DNA of 64,000 bases from Paenibacillus radicibacter (GTDB taxonomy: Bacteria; Bacillota; Bacilli; Paenibacillales; NBRC-103111), in contig NZ_JANQBC010000011.1 of the NCBI RefSeq assembly GCF_024721995.1, positions 62,001 through 126,000 of the forward strand, given 5' to 3'. Positions within the stretch are counted from its first letter, which is position 1. Each line of letters opens with the position of its first letter. This document shows positions 25,974-34,730 of the stretch, one piece after another. The position numbers were made by a program, and so were the translations under genes. The notes beneath the pieces were generated by a model that saw only the letters and a list, made by a program, of their open reading frames with translations, did no database searches and had not been told where the DNA came from.

Positions 25974-27040
25974 TTAGCCGTGTACAAGGATTAAACCGTG
26001 TCATGCTACTCGCTTGTGCTCCATTTCTAGGCATGATGATCTACTTGCTGTTTGCGACTTTTCCCGTGCAGCTTCCAAGTGTATATACGGAGGCTGCAAC
26101 AAGTACATTTGAACTCGAAAGCTCATCACTTCAGGAGAAATTGGTTACAGCAAACTTAGAAGCCGTACAGACCAAGAGCATCATCGAACGGTTTCATCAG
26201 CTCTACCAACAAAGTACAGCAGATGTTGGCCAAATGCTCACTGTAGCAGCAGATAGCTTGCTTCGACCGGGTGTTATCTACGATGAGCGTATTACATCTA
26301 AACTTGGACGTGTGACTAGACACGCTTCTTCCGCTAATATCGATCTGAAGCTGTTCCCTTTTCAAGAAAACAATTATCATGGCTATGCGATGAAAGTAAC
26401 GTTGAAATCCGACAAAGCGATGCGTTTGACACTTGGTAAGGACAAGCTTGGCAGTTCAGAGACTACCTTAGAGGCAGCTCGCCGCTATGGTGCTTTTGCC
26501 GGTGTGAACGCGGGTGGATTTGCGGATGAGGGCAGTACGGGGAAACGTTTCCCACTGGAGACGACCATGATCGGCGGTAAATATGTCTACGGTTTCTTCC
26601 CTAGCTATGACAATCTAACCTTCATTGGACTAAACAAGGAACGCAAGCTTATCGGAGGGACATTCGGTTCTCAAGCGGAGCTCGACAGTAAGAATCCATT
26701 ATTCGGCGCTACATTCGTTCCTACATTACTCAAGAATGGTCAGAAGACGACGATCCCAAGCAAGTGGCAAACTACACCAGCACGAGCAGCGCGAACCGTT
26801 GTTGGGAACTATAAAGACGATCAACTCGTGTTTATCGTCACAGACGGCAATGATGAGAGTGGGCGCTCAGGTGCAACCCTCGCTGAACTTCAGAACAAGC
26901 TGCAAGAATTAGGCGTGCGTGATGCGTACAACCTAGATGGAGGTGGATCATCGACACTCATTTTTGCAGGTGAAGTGATCAATCGACCATCAGATGGCAA
27001 AATGAGACCACTTGCGACAAACTTCCTCTTTTTTAAATAA
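25970..27040 (+). CDS. Phosphodiester glycosidase family protein (NAGPA domain)
   Basis: A 356-aa protein with an N-terminal membrane anchor (VMLLACAPFLGMMIYLLFAT) and a C-terminal NAGPA/DUF2233 domain (about 150-356). Signatures are YGAFAGVNAGGF, PARAARTVVG and the NLDGGGSSTL motif near the end. Characterised relatives cleave GlcNAc from phosphodiester links; bacterial ones are thought to act on wall teichoic acid or exopolysaccharide. The substrate is unknown here. It is coupled to the upstream coiled-coil protein. Confidence 0.8.
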   Translation: MISRVQGLNRVMLLACAPFLGMMIYLLFATFPVQLPSVYTEAATSTFELESSSLQEKLVTANLEAVQTKSIIERFHQLYQQSTADVGQMLTVAADSLLRPGVIYDERITSKLGRVTRHASSANIDLKLFPFQENNYHGYAMKVTLKSDKAMRLTLGKDKLGSSETTLEAARRYGAFAGVNAGGFADEGSTGKRFPLETTMIGGKYVYGFFPSYDNLTFIGLNKERKLIGGTFGSQAELDSKNPLFGATFVPTLLKNGQKTTIPSKWQTTPARAARTVVGNYKDDQLVFIVTDGNDESGRSGATLAELQNKLQELGVRDAYNLDGGGSSTLIFAGEVINRPSDGKMRPLATNFLFFK

Positions 27041-27159
27041 TTATGAGTTATGAGATAAATGTCACAGTAAATTCGCTTTTGTTCATTTTCAATTTACTGG
27101 GCGAACGATATAATGGATGTATCAATTTTGGATGCGATTACCTTTTAGGAGGGTCTTAC

Positions 27160-27258
27160 ATGTCATCAACTTTCTGGATCATGATCACCGTGTTTATTAT
27201 TTTTATCGTTGCGATCCTTACATCATCTTACAACGAAGACAAGACAAAAGGTCTGTAA
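27160..27258 (+). CDS. 32-residue single-pass membrane protein
   Basis: A 32-codon ORF beginning at ATG 27160, seven nt after AGGAGGG. One membrane helix (FWIMITVFIIFIVAILT) is followed by a charged tail (SSYNEDKTKGL). A longer in-frame start at 27043 has no ribosome binding site. A terminator follows 20 bp later. Function unknown; size and topology are like small regulatory subunits of membrane complexes. Confidence 0.65.
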   Translation: MSSTFWIMITVFIIFIVAILTSSYNEDKTKGL

Positions 27259-27278
27259 GATCAATTCATCGTACAAAC

Positions 27279-27318
27279 AAAGAGGCTGCCGATCCGAATG
27301 GATTGGCAGCCTCTTTTG
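27279..27318. terminator. Bidirectional terminator
   Basis: AAAGAGGCTGCC and GGCAGCCTCTTT pair, with an inner ATCC/GGAT stem, and there are T-rich ends on both strands. It separates the small membrane protein and the AbrB-like gene. Confidence 0.9.
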
Positions 27319-27329
27319 TTAGATGAGCC

Positions 27330-27587
27330 TTATGCTCTATCTTTTAAATCATGCATTTGCTCTAAGCATTCTAAACAGATATGGCGTTCTTTAAAGTCAC
27401 TTACTTCGCTCATTGTTCCGCAGAACACGCATTTCGGACGGTATCTTTCCAAAATAATGTGGTCACCTTGTACCAAAATCTCAACCGGATCGCCTTCATT
27501 CATTTGATAACGTTTGCGAAGCGATTTCGGAAGAACAATGCGTCCAAGTTGATCTACTTTACGTACAACTCCAGCCGGTTTCATCAT
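27330..27587 (-). CDS. AbrB-like transition-state regulator with C-terminal zinc ribbon
   Basis: An 85-aa protein. Residues 1-50 form the AbrB/SpoVT swapped-hairpin DNA-binding domain (GVVRKVDQLGRIVLPKSLRK, very like AbrB/Abh). The C-terminal half differs from AbrB: it has CVFC and CLEC pairs 20 residues apart, a likely zinc ribbon that may mediate oligomer formation. It probably controls post-exponential genes. A second in-frame ATG at 27584 is equally possible. The 166 bp upstream are AT-rich with no other gene. Confidence 0.8.
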   Translation of the reverse strand: MMKPAGVVRKVDQLGRIVLPKSLRKRYQMNEGDPVEILVQGDHIILERYRPKCVFCGTMSEVSDFKERHICLECLEQMHDLKDRA

Positions 27588-27753
27588 CGTCTTTCAATTC
27601 CCCCTAGAACATAAACCTTAAACACATAATCGTCTTATTCGTCAAAATTTTTGCAATTCCTTCTTTTTTTGACACGTGTTTAAAAATGTTTCATAGGTTT
27701 GAATATCTAGTGAACTTTTTGACGATTTTCCTTAAAAATCTAGTGTTTCAGCG

Positions 27754-28218
27754 CTATTCCAAACCTGGAAAATCCACTTGACGCAGTGCTTCATACACCA
27801 TAATTGCGGCAGTATTCGACAAATTCAGCGAACGCACGTTATCTGACATCGGCATACGAATCAGTGTGTCCGGATGCATATCAAGAATCTCTTTGGACAA
27901 ACCTTTCGTCTCTTTACCGAATACGAAGAAATCCCCGTCGCGGAATTCAAAGTCTGAGTAACGCTTCGTCGCTTTCGTCGTTGCACAGAAGAAGCGTGCT
28001 TCAGGATACTTCTGCTTAACCTCTTCGAACGAATCGTGATACTCTAGCTTCACGGAGTGCCAATAATCAAGTCCCGCGCGCTTAAGCGTGCGATCATCTG
28101 TGTCGAATCCAAGTGGTCGAACCAAATGTAAATGAGTGCCTGTTGCTGCGCATGTGCGCGAAATGTTGCCTGTGTTAGCCGGAATTTCCGGTTCAACGAG
28201 TACAATATGAAAAGCCAT
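27754..28218 (-). CDS. trmL: tRNA (cytidine/uridine-34 2'-O)-methyltransferase
   Basis: A 154-aa SPOUT methyltransferase of the TrmL (CspR/YibK) family that methylates the ribose at wobble position 34 of tRNA-Leu isoacceptors. The knot motifs are EPEIPANTGNISRTCAATG near the N terminus, FGKETKGLS, and MSDNVRSLNLSNTAA near the C terminus, where S-adenosylmethionine binds. Length is exactly that of the family. It is a stand-alone gene. Confidence 0.95.
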   Translation of the reverse strand: MAFHIVLVEPEIPANTGNISRTCAATGTHLHLVRPLGFDTDDRTLKRAGLDYWHSVKLEYHDSFEEVKQKYPEARFFCATTKATKRYSDFEFRDGDFFVFGKETKGLSKEILDMHPDTLIRMPMSDNVRSLNLSNTAAIMVYEALRQVDFPGLE

Positions 28219-28327
28219 GATGTATCTTCACCTCTTCCTTTCATCCTATTATAATTAGCCGTTAAAATCAAAAACTTCTACTTGAATTTTTACATCCTTT
28301 TAACAAAAATCGAATATTCACTTGATA

Positions 28328-28373
28328 GACGCACTGCATAATGCAGTTATAAGAACTTGTAAAGGAGTGCGTC
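28328..28373 (+). promoter_or_regulatory. Leader hairpin and palindrome before the response regulator
   Basis: GACGCACT (28328-28335) pairs perfectly with AGTGCGTC (28366-28373), which overlaps the end of the AAAGGAG ribosome binding site. Inside is the 13-bp palindrome CTGCATAATGCAG (28334-28346), containing a possible -10 box CATAAT. The region may be an RNA hairpin over the ribosome site or a protein operator, depending on where transcription starts, which cannot be decided here. Confidence 0.4.
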
Positions 28374-28377
28374 ACTC

Positions 28378-29103
28378 ATGAACCCTAAAAAAATACTGGT
28401 TGTTGATGATGAACCTTCGATCTCCATGCTCATTGAATTCAATCTCAAGCAAGCAGGCTTTGAAGTACAATGCGTATTCGATGGGGAAGCTGTATTCGAG
28501 AAAATTCAATCCTTCCGCCCGGATCTCATCATACTTGACCTTATGTTACCCAAGATGGACGGCTTCCAAGTATGCCGCAAGCTGCGCACCCAGAACAATC
28601 TTGTTCCTATTATTATGCTCTCGGCCATGCATGAGCTAGCTGACAAGATAGCCGGACTTGACCATGGTGCAGACGATTACATGACCAAACCTTTTTCACC
28701 ACAAGAACTCGTATCACGTATCCAAGCAATATTACGAAGAATGAGTGCTCTCCCTGAGCATGTAGATTCCACTTCCATTAGTCTTGGTGACATCGTCGTC
28801 TACCCGGCCCAGCGAGAAGTGAAAGTCCATGGAAATCCGGTAGAACTGACTCCCAAAGAATACGAATTGCTGCTTTTCTTATGTAAACACCGCGGTAAAG
28901 TACTCAGTCGTCAGCAATTACTCGTCGGTGTATGGGATTACCACTTCCTCGGCGACACTCGCATTGTAGACGTGCATATCTCTCATCTACGTGACAAAAT
29001 CGAATCCAACACACGCACTCCTGAACATATCGTTACGATACGTAATGTCGGCTATAAGCTAACAGATCCAAGTTCACATAAACATAAAGCCTCTCTCGCA
29101 TAG
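28378..29103 (+). CDS. OmpR/PhoB-type response regulator without partner kinase
   Basis: A 241-aa DNA-binding response regulator. The receiver domain (about 4-117) has acidic pocket DDE, phospho-acceptor Asp in LIILDLMLPKMDG, and a Lys in MTKPF. The C-terminal winged helix (about 140-235) shows ELTPKEYELLLFL and VDVHISHLRDKI and is most like PhoP/PhoB. No histidine kinase lies in the neighbourhood, so it is an orphan. AAAGGAG precedes the ATG. Confidence 0.85.
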   Translation: MNPKKILVVDDEPSISMLIEFNLKQAGFEVQCVFDGEAVFEKIQSFRPDLIILDLMLPKMDGFQVCRKLRTQNNLVPIIMLSAMHELADKIAGLDHGADDYMTKPFSPQELVSRIQAILRRMSALPEHVDSTSISLGDIVVYPAQREVKVHGNPVELTPKEYELLLFLCKHRGKVLSRQQLLVGVWDYHFLGDTRIVDVHISHLRDKIESNTRTPEHIVTIRNVGYKLTDPSSHKHKASLA

Positions 29104-29129
29104 TGATCTCCTTCAAATACGCCGCACCA

Positions 29130-29164
29130 AAAACAACCCTCATCCACATTAGCGGTGAGGGTTG
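29130..29164 (-). terminator. Terminator of serC
   Basis: CAACCCTCA and TGAGGGTTG pair around a 12-nt loop, and the minus strand continues with TTTTT. It can also act weakly on the convergent response regulator transcript. Confidence 0.75.
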
Positions 29165-29177
29165 CTCTATATCTCAA

Positions 29178-30266
29178 TTAGCTATTGTTCTTACGGAACT
29201 CTTCCATAAACGTTGCTAGCGCCTCGCAAGCTTCAAATGGAACCGCATTGTATGTGGAAGCACGTAGACCGCCAACACTACGGTGACCTTTGAGACCAAC
29301 AAAGCCTTTTGCCTCTGACTCTTTAATGAATTTCTTCTCCAAGTCTTCATTAGCAAGTCGGAACGTAATATTCATGCGGGAGCGGCTATCTGTATTTACG
29401 CATCCTTGATAGAAGCCATCTGAGTGATCAATCGCGTTGTAGATCAAGTTGGTTTTCTCTACATTAATCTTCTCAACTGCTTCTAAACCACCTTGCTCGA
29501 CAATCCATTTAAGAACTAAGTTCATCATATACACCGAATAAACCGGTGGCGTATTGTATAAAGAATTATTATCTGCGTGAATGCCATAACGCATCATTGT
29601 TGGAATGCTCTTCGGCAAATCTTTCAACATATCCTCACGTACGATCACGACTGTAACCCCTGATGGACCTAAGTTTTTCTGAGCGCCTGCATAAATCATG
29701 CCAAACATCGACACATCGACAGGACGACTAAGAATATCTGAGGACATATCTACGATTAATGGGATGTCACCAGTTGCTGGATAGCTTGCGAATTGCGCAC
29801 CGCCAATTGTTTCATTCGAAGTTACGTGTACATAAGCTGCATCTGGGTGAATTTGAATTTCATCCTGAGCAGGCATACGCATGAATTGATCTGCTTCTGT
29901 ACTTGCTGCTACATGTACCTCGCCGAACAATTTTGCTTCTTTAAGCGCCTTCTCCGCCCATGCGCCTGTATTCACATAGCTACCTACTTTACCAGGACGT
30001 AAGAAGTTCATTGGGATCATTGCGAATTGCGAACTTGCTCCGCCTTGTAGGAAAAGAATGTTGTAACCGTCTGGAATTTGATATAGATCCTTCAGCAATT
30101 GCTGCGTCTCATTATTAAGTGCTTCGTACTCTTTACTGCGATGTGAAATTTCCATAATGGACATGCCAATACCCTGATATTCCACTAATTGCTCTTGCGC
30201 TTTCTGAAGTACACTCAGCGGTAGTGCCGCTGGACCTGCGTTAAAATTGTATGCTCGCTTACTCAT
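29178..30266 (-). CDS. serC: Phosphoserine aminotransferase
   Basis: A 362-aa PLP enzyme that makes 3-phosphoserine from 3-phosphohydroxypyruvate and glutamate in serine synthesis; the same reaction type can serve pyridoxine synthesis. It begins MSKRAYNFNAGPAALP, the family start, at ATG 30266 after GGGAGAAAG. The PLP lysine is in AGAQKNLGPSG, and the GGASSQFAMIPMNF segment binds the cofactor phosphate. No serA is adjacent. Confidence 0.95.
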   Translation of the reverse strand: MSKRAYNFNAGPAALPLSVLQKAQEQLVEYQGIGMSIMEISHRSKEYEALNNETQQLLKDLYQIPDGYNILFLQGGASSQFAMIPMNFLRPGKVGSYVNTGAWAEKALKEAKLFGEVHVAASTEADQFMRMPAQDEIQIHPDAAYVHVTSNETIGGAQFASYPATGDIPLIVDMSSDILSRPVDVSMFGMIYAGAQKNLGPSGVTVVIVREDMLKDLPKSIPTMMRYGIHADNNSLYNTPPVYSVYMMNLVLKWIVEQGGLEAVEKINVEKTNLIYNAIDHSDGFYQGCVNTDSRSRMNITFRLANEDLEKKFIKESEAKGFVGLKGHRSVGGLRASTYNAVPFEACEALATFMEEFRKNNS

Positions 30267-30441
30267 CTTTCTCCCACTCCCTTTATTTATTTTGCATAGT
30301 TTCGCTAAAGTATTAAAGCTTATAATAGCAATTTTGCAAGTTTCGTTCAAGCAATTTCTGAATGTTATAACAGTCACAGACAGGGATAAGAGACAGGTGC
30401 TACTATCGTATTAATTGTTTTTAAAAAAGGAGAGAATACAT

Positions 30442-30879
30442 ATGAATCCATCCATAGCTAATATTCTGAATAAACAAATTGCAAACTGGGGAGTTATGTA
30501 CATCAAGCTCCACCACTACCACTGGTATGTGAAAGGTACTCATTTCTTTACGCTGCATGAAAAGTTTGAAGAATTATATGATGAAGCAAGTGGTCACCTG
30601 GATGAGCTAGCTGAGCGTCTTCTAGCAAGTGGTGGTCAGCCGCTATCCCGCTTGAAAGATTTCTTGCAAGTAGCAACAATCCAAGAAGCAGGTGATGAAA
30701 CAACTGCCGATGGCATGGTTCGTGCCGTTATTAGCGACTTCAACATGTTGATCGAAGAGCTTAAAGAAGGCAACGCTATTGCTGAAGAAGCTGGCGATGA
30801 TCTATCAGCTGACCTACTACTTTCTATCCGCACAGAGTTAGATAAGCATGTATGGATGCTGAATGCATACTTGGGATAA
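30442..30879 (+). CDS. dps: Dps-family ferritin-like DNA protection protein
   Basis: A 145-aa Dps/MrgA-type protein that stores iron and protects DNA from peroxide. Ferroxidase residues are visible in KLHHYHWYVKG and HEKFEELYDEASGHLDELAERL. AAGGAGAG precedes the ATG at 30442. Peroxide (PerR) control is usual for this family, but I found no convincing PerR box, only a weak TTATAAT half-site near 30318. A terminator follows. Confidence 0.9.
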   Translation: MNPSIANILNKQIANWGVMYIKLHHYHWYVKGTHFFTLHEKFEELYDEASGHLDELAERLLASGGQPLSRLKDFLQVATIQEAGDETTADGMVRAVISDFNMLIEELKEGNAIAEEAGDDLSADLLLSIRTELDKHVWMLNAYLG

Positions 30880-30916
30880 GGTACTGACGCTTTAAACTTA
30901 TAAGTTTTCATAAAAA

Positions 30917-30947
30917 TGGGTTGCCATCTAGTGGCAGCTCTTTTTTG
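30917..30947 (+). terminator. Terminator of dps
   Basis: GGGTTGCCA pairs with TGGCAGCTC, a nine-pair stem with two G-U pairs and a 5-nt loop, followed by six T. Confidence 0.8.
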
Positions 30948-31021
30948 GTTATGTAGACAGATTGAATATGTTATAGTAAAAGGATGTGTTACAGCTCATA
31001 ACTCATAGTAAAGGGGTCTAT

Positions 31022-32167
31022 ATGAGAAAACCTAAAATTTACGAGATTGAGTGGATGCGCGCTCTAGCGTTCTTAGCTGTGGTGATGCAGCATACGATTG
31101 CACATTATACGTATGTACCTGAAGTGCGGCTCGAAGATGGCGTGATCTTTGCACTACTGCTGCTAGTATCCAAGTTCGCAGTCCCACTTTTTATATTCAT
31201 ATCTGGTTTACTATTATTCTATAATTATGATGCTAACATCCGATATGGCACGTTTATCCGCAAACGGTTCAAAGACATTGTACTCCCGTATTTGCCGTGG
31301 GCTGTGTTGTACGCGGTATTGTTCCACGGGCTCGATTTAACGACATTCCCAGCTTGGCAGAAACTTGGACTGCTTGTCCTAACAGGAACTGCATCTTACC
31401 ACTTGTGGTACGTTGTGATGACGATGCAGCTGTATATCCTTTTCCCATTCATACAGCGCTTATCCATGCCTCTTAGAAAAGTTTCGAGTAAAGTTACATG
31501 GGGGGTAATGATTACTCTAGGTGTTCTCTACATCTTGCAAATGACGCAGAATGGATGGATTTACGAGACTGCCTATAAGCTGAACATTCCAATCCTCACA
31601 GACTTTTTCACCGAATATCTAGATCGCAATGCCTTTATGTTCTTGTTCTACTTTGTCATGGGAGCAGGTGCGGGTATGCATCTGGAAAAATGGCGTTCTT
31701 GGCTCATCAAATACCGCTGGTACATTCTAAGTATTTATGCAGCCGTTGTGATTGGAATGTTAGCCAAAGTCGTGAGCAGCTTCAAGCTAAGCCCTGAGCT
31801 TGCGATTAATTATAATGATACCTTACTGCTTCGACCATTAATGGCGGTATTCCTCATCATCTCTGTGCTTGCGATGCATGTCATCTCAATTAGCTTGAGT
31901 AAGAAGTCGAATTCAACCGTTAGCAAAATCGTCCTAACCATCGGCTCTTATTCCTATGTGGCTTACCTCGCGCATGCTTTGATGCTTAATATGGCTTATG
32001 CCATTTCCGATAGTATTTGGCCCCTAGAAGCCGTTATTGCAAGGAATATGACCACAATTGTCATCGCGACTGTCGCATCAATTGCAGTTGCATATGTGAT
32101 TCGTCTTGTAGTGAAGCAAATTAAGAATTTAATGAATGCACAAAAAGATAAACCAATGTCCGCATAA
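31022..32167 (+). CDS. Acyltransferase-3 family membrane protein
   Basis: A 381-aa integral membrane protein of the acyltransferase-3 family (OafA/WecH/IcaC-like) that transfers acetyl or other acyl groups to cell-surface polysaccharides. The start YEIEWMRALAFLAVVMQH carries the family motif with the essential His. About ten hydrophobic helices and the basic loop IRKRFKDIVLPYLPW follow, the usual R/K...P...PY pattern. AAAGGGG precedes the ATG at 31022. The acceptor is unknown, and no polysaccharide cluster lies nearby. Confidence 0.85.
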   Translation: MRKPKIYEIEWMRALAFLAVVMQHTIAHYTYVPEVRLEDGVIFALLLLVSKFAVPLFIFISGLLLFYNYDANIRYGTFIRKRFKDIVLPYLPWAVLYAVLFHGLDLTTFPAWQKLGLLVLTGTASYHLWYVVMTMQLYILFPFIQRLSMPLRKVSSKVTWGVMITLGVLYILQMTQNGWIYETAYKLNIPILTDFFTEYLDRNAFMFLFYFVMGAGAGMHLEKWRSWLIKYRWYILSIYAAVVIGMLAKVVSSFKLSPELAINYNDTLLLRPLMAVFLIISVLAMHVISISLSKKSNSTVSKIVLTIGSYSYVAYLAHALMLNMAYAISDSIWPLEAVIARNMTTIVIATVASIAVAYVIRLVVKQIKNLMNAQKDKPMSA

Positions 32168-32169
32168 AT

Positions 32170-32217
32170 AAAATAAACAGCGCTGCGTAGTGATTTCTAC
32201 GTAACGCTGTTTATTTT
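32170..32217. terminator. Bidirectional terminator
   Basis: AAAATAAACAGCG pairs with CGCTGTTTATTTT, with a small inner CGTA/TACG stem. It lies between the convergent acyltransferase and LuxR-type regulator genes. Confidence 0.9.
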
Positions 32218-32235
32218 ATATGATGAAGATTGGAC

Positions 32236-32910
32236 TTATTGTACCATTCGATTGCGTATCGCATAGACAACCGCTTGTGTGCGATCCTGAACGCCGAATT
32301 TTTGCAAAATCCGATGCACATGCGTTTTCACTGTACTCTCACCAATATAGAGCCGCTGCGCAATCTGTTCATTACGCAGTCCGAATGCCATTTGCTGCAA
32401 GACTTCAAGTTCGCGTTCTGTAAATGAATCAAGCAGCTGCAATGGTGGATCTGATGGATCGATTGAAGCTCGTGTAGGTTGTAACGCTTGGGATATCACC
32501 TTAGCCGCGATCGCAGTTCGGTAAATGGCTTCACCCCGAAAGGCAGCTCGGATCGCATCAAGAAGTTCATTGGGTGCCACATCCTTCAGCAAATACCCTG
32601 TAGCCCCCGCACGAATACCTTGATACACATATTCTTCTGTATCGAATGTGGTGAGGATGACGATTTTACTATTCGGTAAGATCGACAAGATTTCACGTGT
32701 CGCTTCAATGCCACTTACCTCAGGCATCTGGACATCCATCAGCAGCACATCGGGATGTAACTGACTGGCTAGGTCAATCGCTTCCCGCCCATTAGCTGCC
32801 TCACCTACGACTTCCATGTCTTCTTGCGCATTAATAATGTATTTCAGTCCATGTCGAACATACGGCTGATCATCGATAATCATCGTACGAATGGGTTTAA
32901 GCGCCACCAT
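32236..32910 (-). CDS. NarL/LuxR-type response regulator
   Basis: A 224-aa response regulator. The receiver domain (about 8-125) has the phospho-acceptor in VLLMDVQMPEVSG and a Lys in LLKDVAPNEL. The C-terminal LuxR helix-turn-helix (about 155-215) has FTERELEVLQQMA and GESTVKTHVHRIL. The ATG at 32910 follows GGAAGGAGAG and overlaps the kinase gene end by 14 bp, so the pair is translationally coupled. The family is related to LiaR/DesR; the target is unknown. Confidence 0.9.
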   Translation of the reverse strand: MVALKPIRTMIIDDQPYVRHGLKYIINAQEDMEVVGEAANGREAIDLASQLHPDVLLMDVQMPEVSGIEATREILSILPNSKIVILTTFDTEEYVYQGIRAGATGYLLKDVAPNELLDAIRAAFRGEAIYRTAIAAKVISQALQPTRASIDPSDPPLQLLDSFTERELEVLQQMAFGLRNEQIAQRLYIGESTVKTHVHRILQKFGVQDRTQAVVYAIRNRMVQ

Positions 32911-34177
32911 ATTTCTCTCCTTCCAAGGATCGATGTTGGAGCGGCGCGGTAACGATAACCATAAGCCCATGAGGCTGGCAAGAGTTAAGTTCCAATAATC
33001 CGCCAGCACTCTCGCATCTCGCCCGCATACTGGACAATCCAAAACCAGGAGATGGCGGATATTCTTCTGTCCATGTCCCATCGTCTATTACAATCATTGT
33101 AACCTGCTCCGTATCTTTATTTTCACGAATAGATACTTTAACCTTCGATGCATTCGCATGACGTATGGTATTCGTTAGCGCTTCTTGTAGAACACGATAC
33201 ATCATTTCAGATAGACCTGACTTCCACTCCGCTTCTACGCCATTTACTTCTAAAGAAATCGCGAGTCCGCTTCTTTCTCCAACCGAAGTGACCAAGCTAC
33301 GCAGCGCAAGTAGACCGAGACCTTCATCGTCAATCGCCATCTGATGAACGACTGTTCGAACTTCTGTCAGACAACTCTTCGTAATCTCAAGAACATTGGA
33401 TAGCGATGTTTCCGCATCTTCCTTATTAGCCTTGATCATATAAGGGAGTGCTTGAAGTTGAACGATGACCGACGTTAAATTATGTCCGATGCTATCGTGG
33501 ATATCACGAGCAATTCGTGTTCTCTCATCCAATACCGCATAACGCAATGATCGAGCGGTATACTCCTCAAGTTCTCTATGCGATTGTTGCAACGCTCGAT
33601 GGCTTTGCTCTAATTGGTTATGCATCTCAGACAGCTCATGATAGTGCTGTAATCGAATTTCATTGGACTCTCGACGCATTCTCGCTCCCCAACACAATCC
33701 ATAAATCCCCGCATGAATCATCGTAAACATCAGAATACCATGATTATCAACCAATTGTGTGACATACCAAATTAGCCCGTCGAGTATAAGGATTGAGGTT
33801 GCCATAATGATAGATAGCATTCCCGGCAGCCGTAGTGGGATGTAAACAATCATGCAGAACAAGAGCACAATTGATGTATTAAATGACGCGGCATTTAGGT
33901 AAAGTGCCAGCGTCAAACTGATCCAGAGTAAGGAGACAGCAACAATGCGTATTCGGTAGGATTTGAGCCACAAGTCAGTCGTCCAGATCAACACCAAATA
34001 GGCGAGACAAAGTATGATCTCAATCCCAGCATGGAACAATGACGTTCGATTGATCGTCTGCCCAAGTAAGATCATCAAGATCACACTGAGTATGATCCGC
34101 CGAGAATATAATAAAAAGAACTCCTTGCACCGTGAAGACCATTTCAATTTCATTGAAGAAGGCATGGGTCTTTCCAC
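32897..34177 (-). CDS. HisKA_3-type sensor histidine kinase
   Basis: A 426-aa membrane kinase from the GTG at 34177, 7 nt after GAGG; an ATG at 34165 is an alternative. The N-terminal half holds five or six membrane helices with very short loops, suggesting membrane-internal sensing. A coiled stretch (residues about 185-215) leads to the phospho-acceptor box DERTRIARDIHDSIGHNLTS and a C-terminal ATPase domain with EALTNTIRHANA and GFGLSSMRARC. It is the partner of the overlapping NarL-type regulator, and the architecture resembles DesK/LiaS. Confidence 0.9.
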   Translation of the reverse strand: MERPMPSSMKLKWSSRCKEFFLLYSRRIILSVILMILLGQTINRTSLFHAGIEIILCLAYLVLIWTTDLWLKSYRIRIVAVSLLWISLTLALYLNAASFNTSIVLLFCMIVYIPLRLPGMLSIIMATSILILDGLIWYVTQLVDNHGILMFTMIHAGIYGLCWGARMRRESNEIRLQHYHELSEMHNQLEQSHRALQQSHRELEEYTARSLRYAVLDERTRIARDIHDSIGHNLTSVIVQLQALPYMIKANKEDAETSLSNVLEITKSCLTEVRTVVHQMAIDDEGLGLLALRSLVTSVGERSGLAISLEVNGVEAEWKSGLSEMMYRVLQEALTNTIRHANASKVKVSIRENKDTEQVTMIVIDDGTWTEEYPPSPGFGLSSMRARCESAGGLLELNSCQPHGLMVIVTAPLQHRSLEGEKYGGA

Positions 34178-34298
34178 ACTTTCACCTCTTGATAAGGGTA
34201 TTATTTTCTCCGCGCCCCAACTAATCGTTGGTATTTTGTGAAAATCACATAACGTCTCGCACAAACACTTCCGATTGGAATAAAGAGCAGCGCATTAC

Positions 34299-34661
34299 TC
34301 AATGATACCAGAGCGTGTTCCTTTCCCCAATACCCTGCCCTACACGAAGTAGTAAGATTGCTATGAATACCAGCGTACCGAATAAAGTACCTTGGGATGT
34401 TATTTTACCAGTAGAAGAGTTAATGCCAACTTTTTCCATTGACCCTCTCCATACCCCAATCCCAATCCCTATCGCCAAAAATACGAGATCAAGCAGTAAG
34501 CCTAAACCCGTCAACTGAGGGGATTGCGAGATACTCGAAAAACCTAAGAACGCGAACAACGCTGGTGTAATCCACATACGCGAAGGTTGTATCTCTTTTT
34601 CCTTGCCTGTTCGTATTAATATAAGCACTAAAACAATCAAATAAATGGCTATTGTATTCAT
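34299..34661 (-). CDS. Small polytopic membrane protein (DUF1453/CcdC-like)
   Basis: A 120-aa protein with four hydrophobic segments. A central GIGIGVWRGSMEKVGINSSTGKI segment and a final LLLRVGQG resemble CcdC/DUF1453 proteins. AGAGGAG precedes the ATG closely. It lies 121 bp upstream of the histidine kinase and is probably the first gene of that transcription unit, so it may be a signal input or a target of the two-component pair. Its function is unknown. Confidence 0.55.
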   Translation of the reverse strand: MNTIAIYLIVLVLILIRTGKEKEIQPSRMWITPALFAFLGFSSISQSPQLTGLGLLLDLVFLAIGIGIGVWRGSMEKVGINSSTGKITSQGTLFGTLVFIAILLLRVGQGIGERNTLWYH

Positions 34662-34730
34662 ATGGCTCCTCTTTTCTTATCTCTTATCGATAGTATAAGT
34701 GTAGGAAAAGCAAGCACACATCGCGTCCAT

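Noticed and set aside
30300-30420. PerR box upstream of dps
   Set aside because: Only a TTATAAT half-site near 30318 is present and the second half does not match the inverted repeat.
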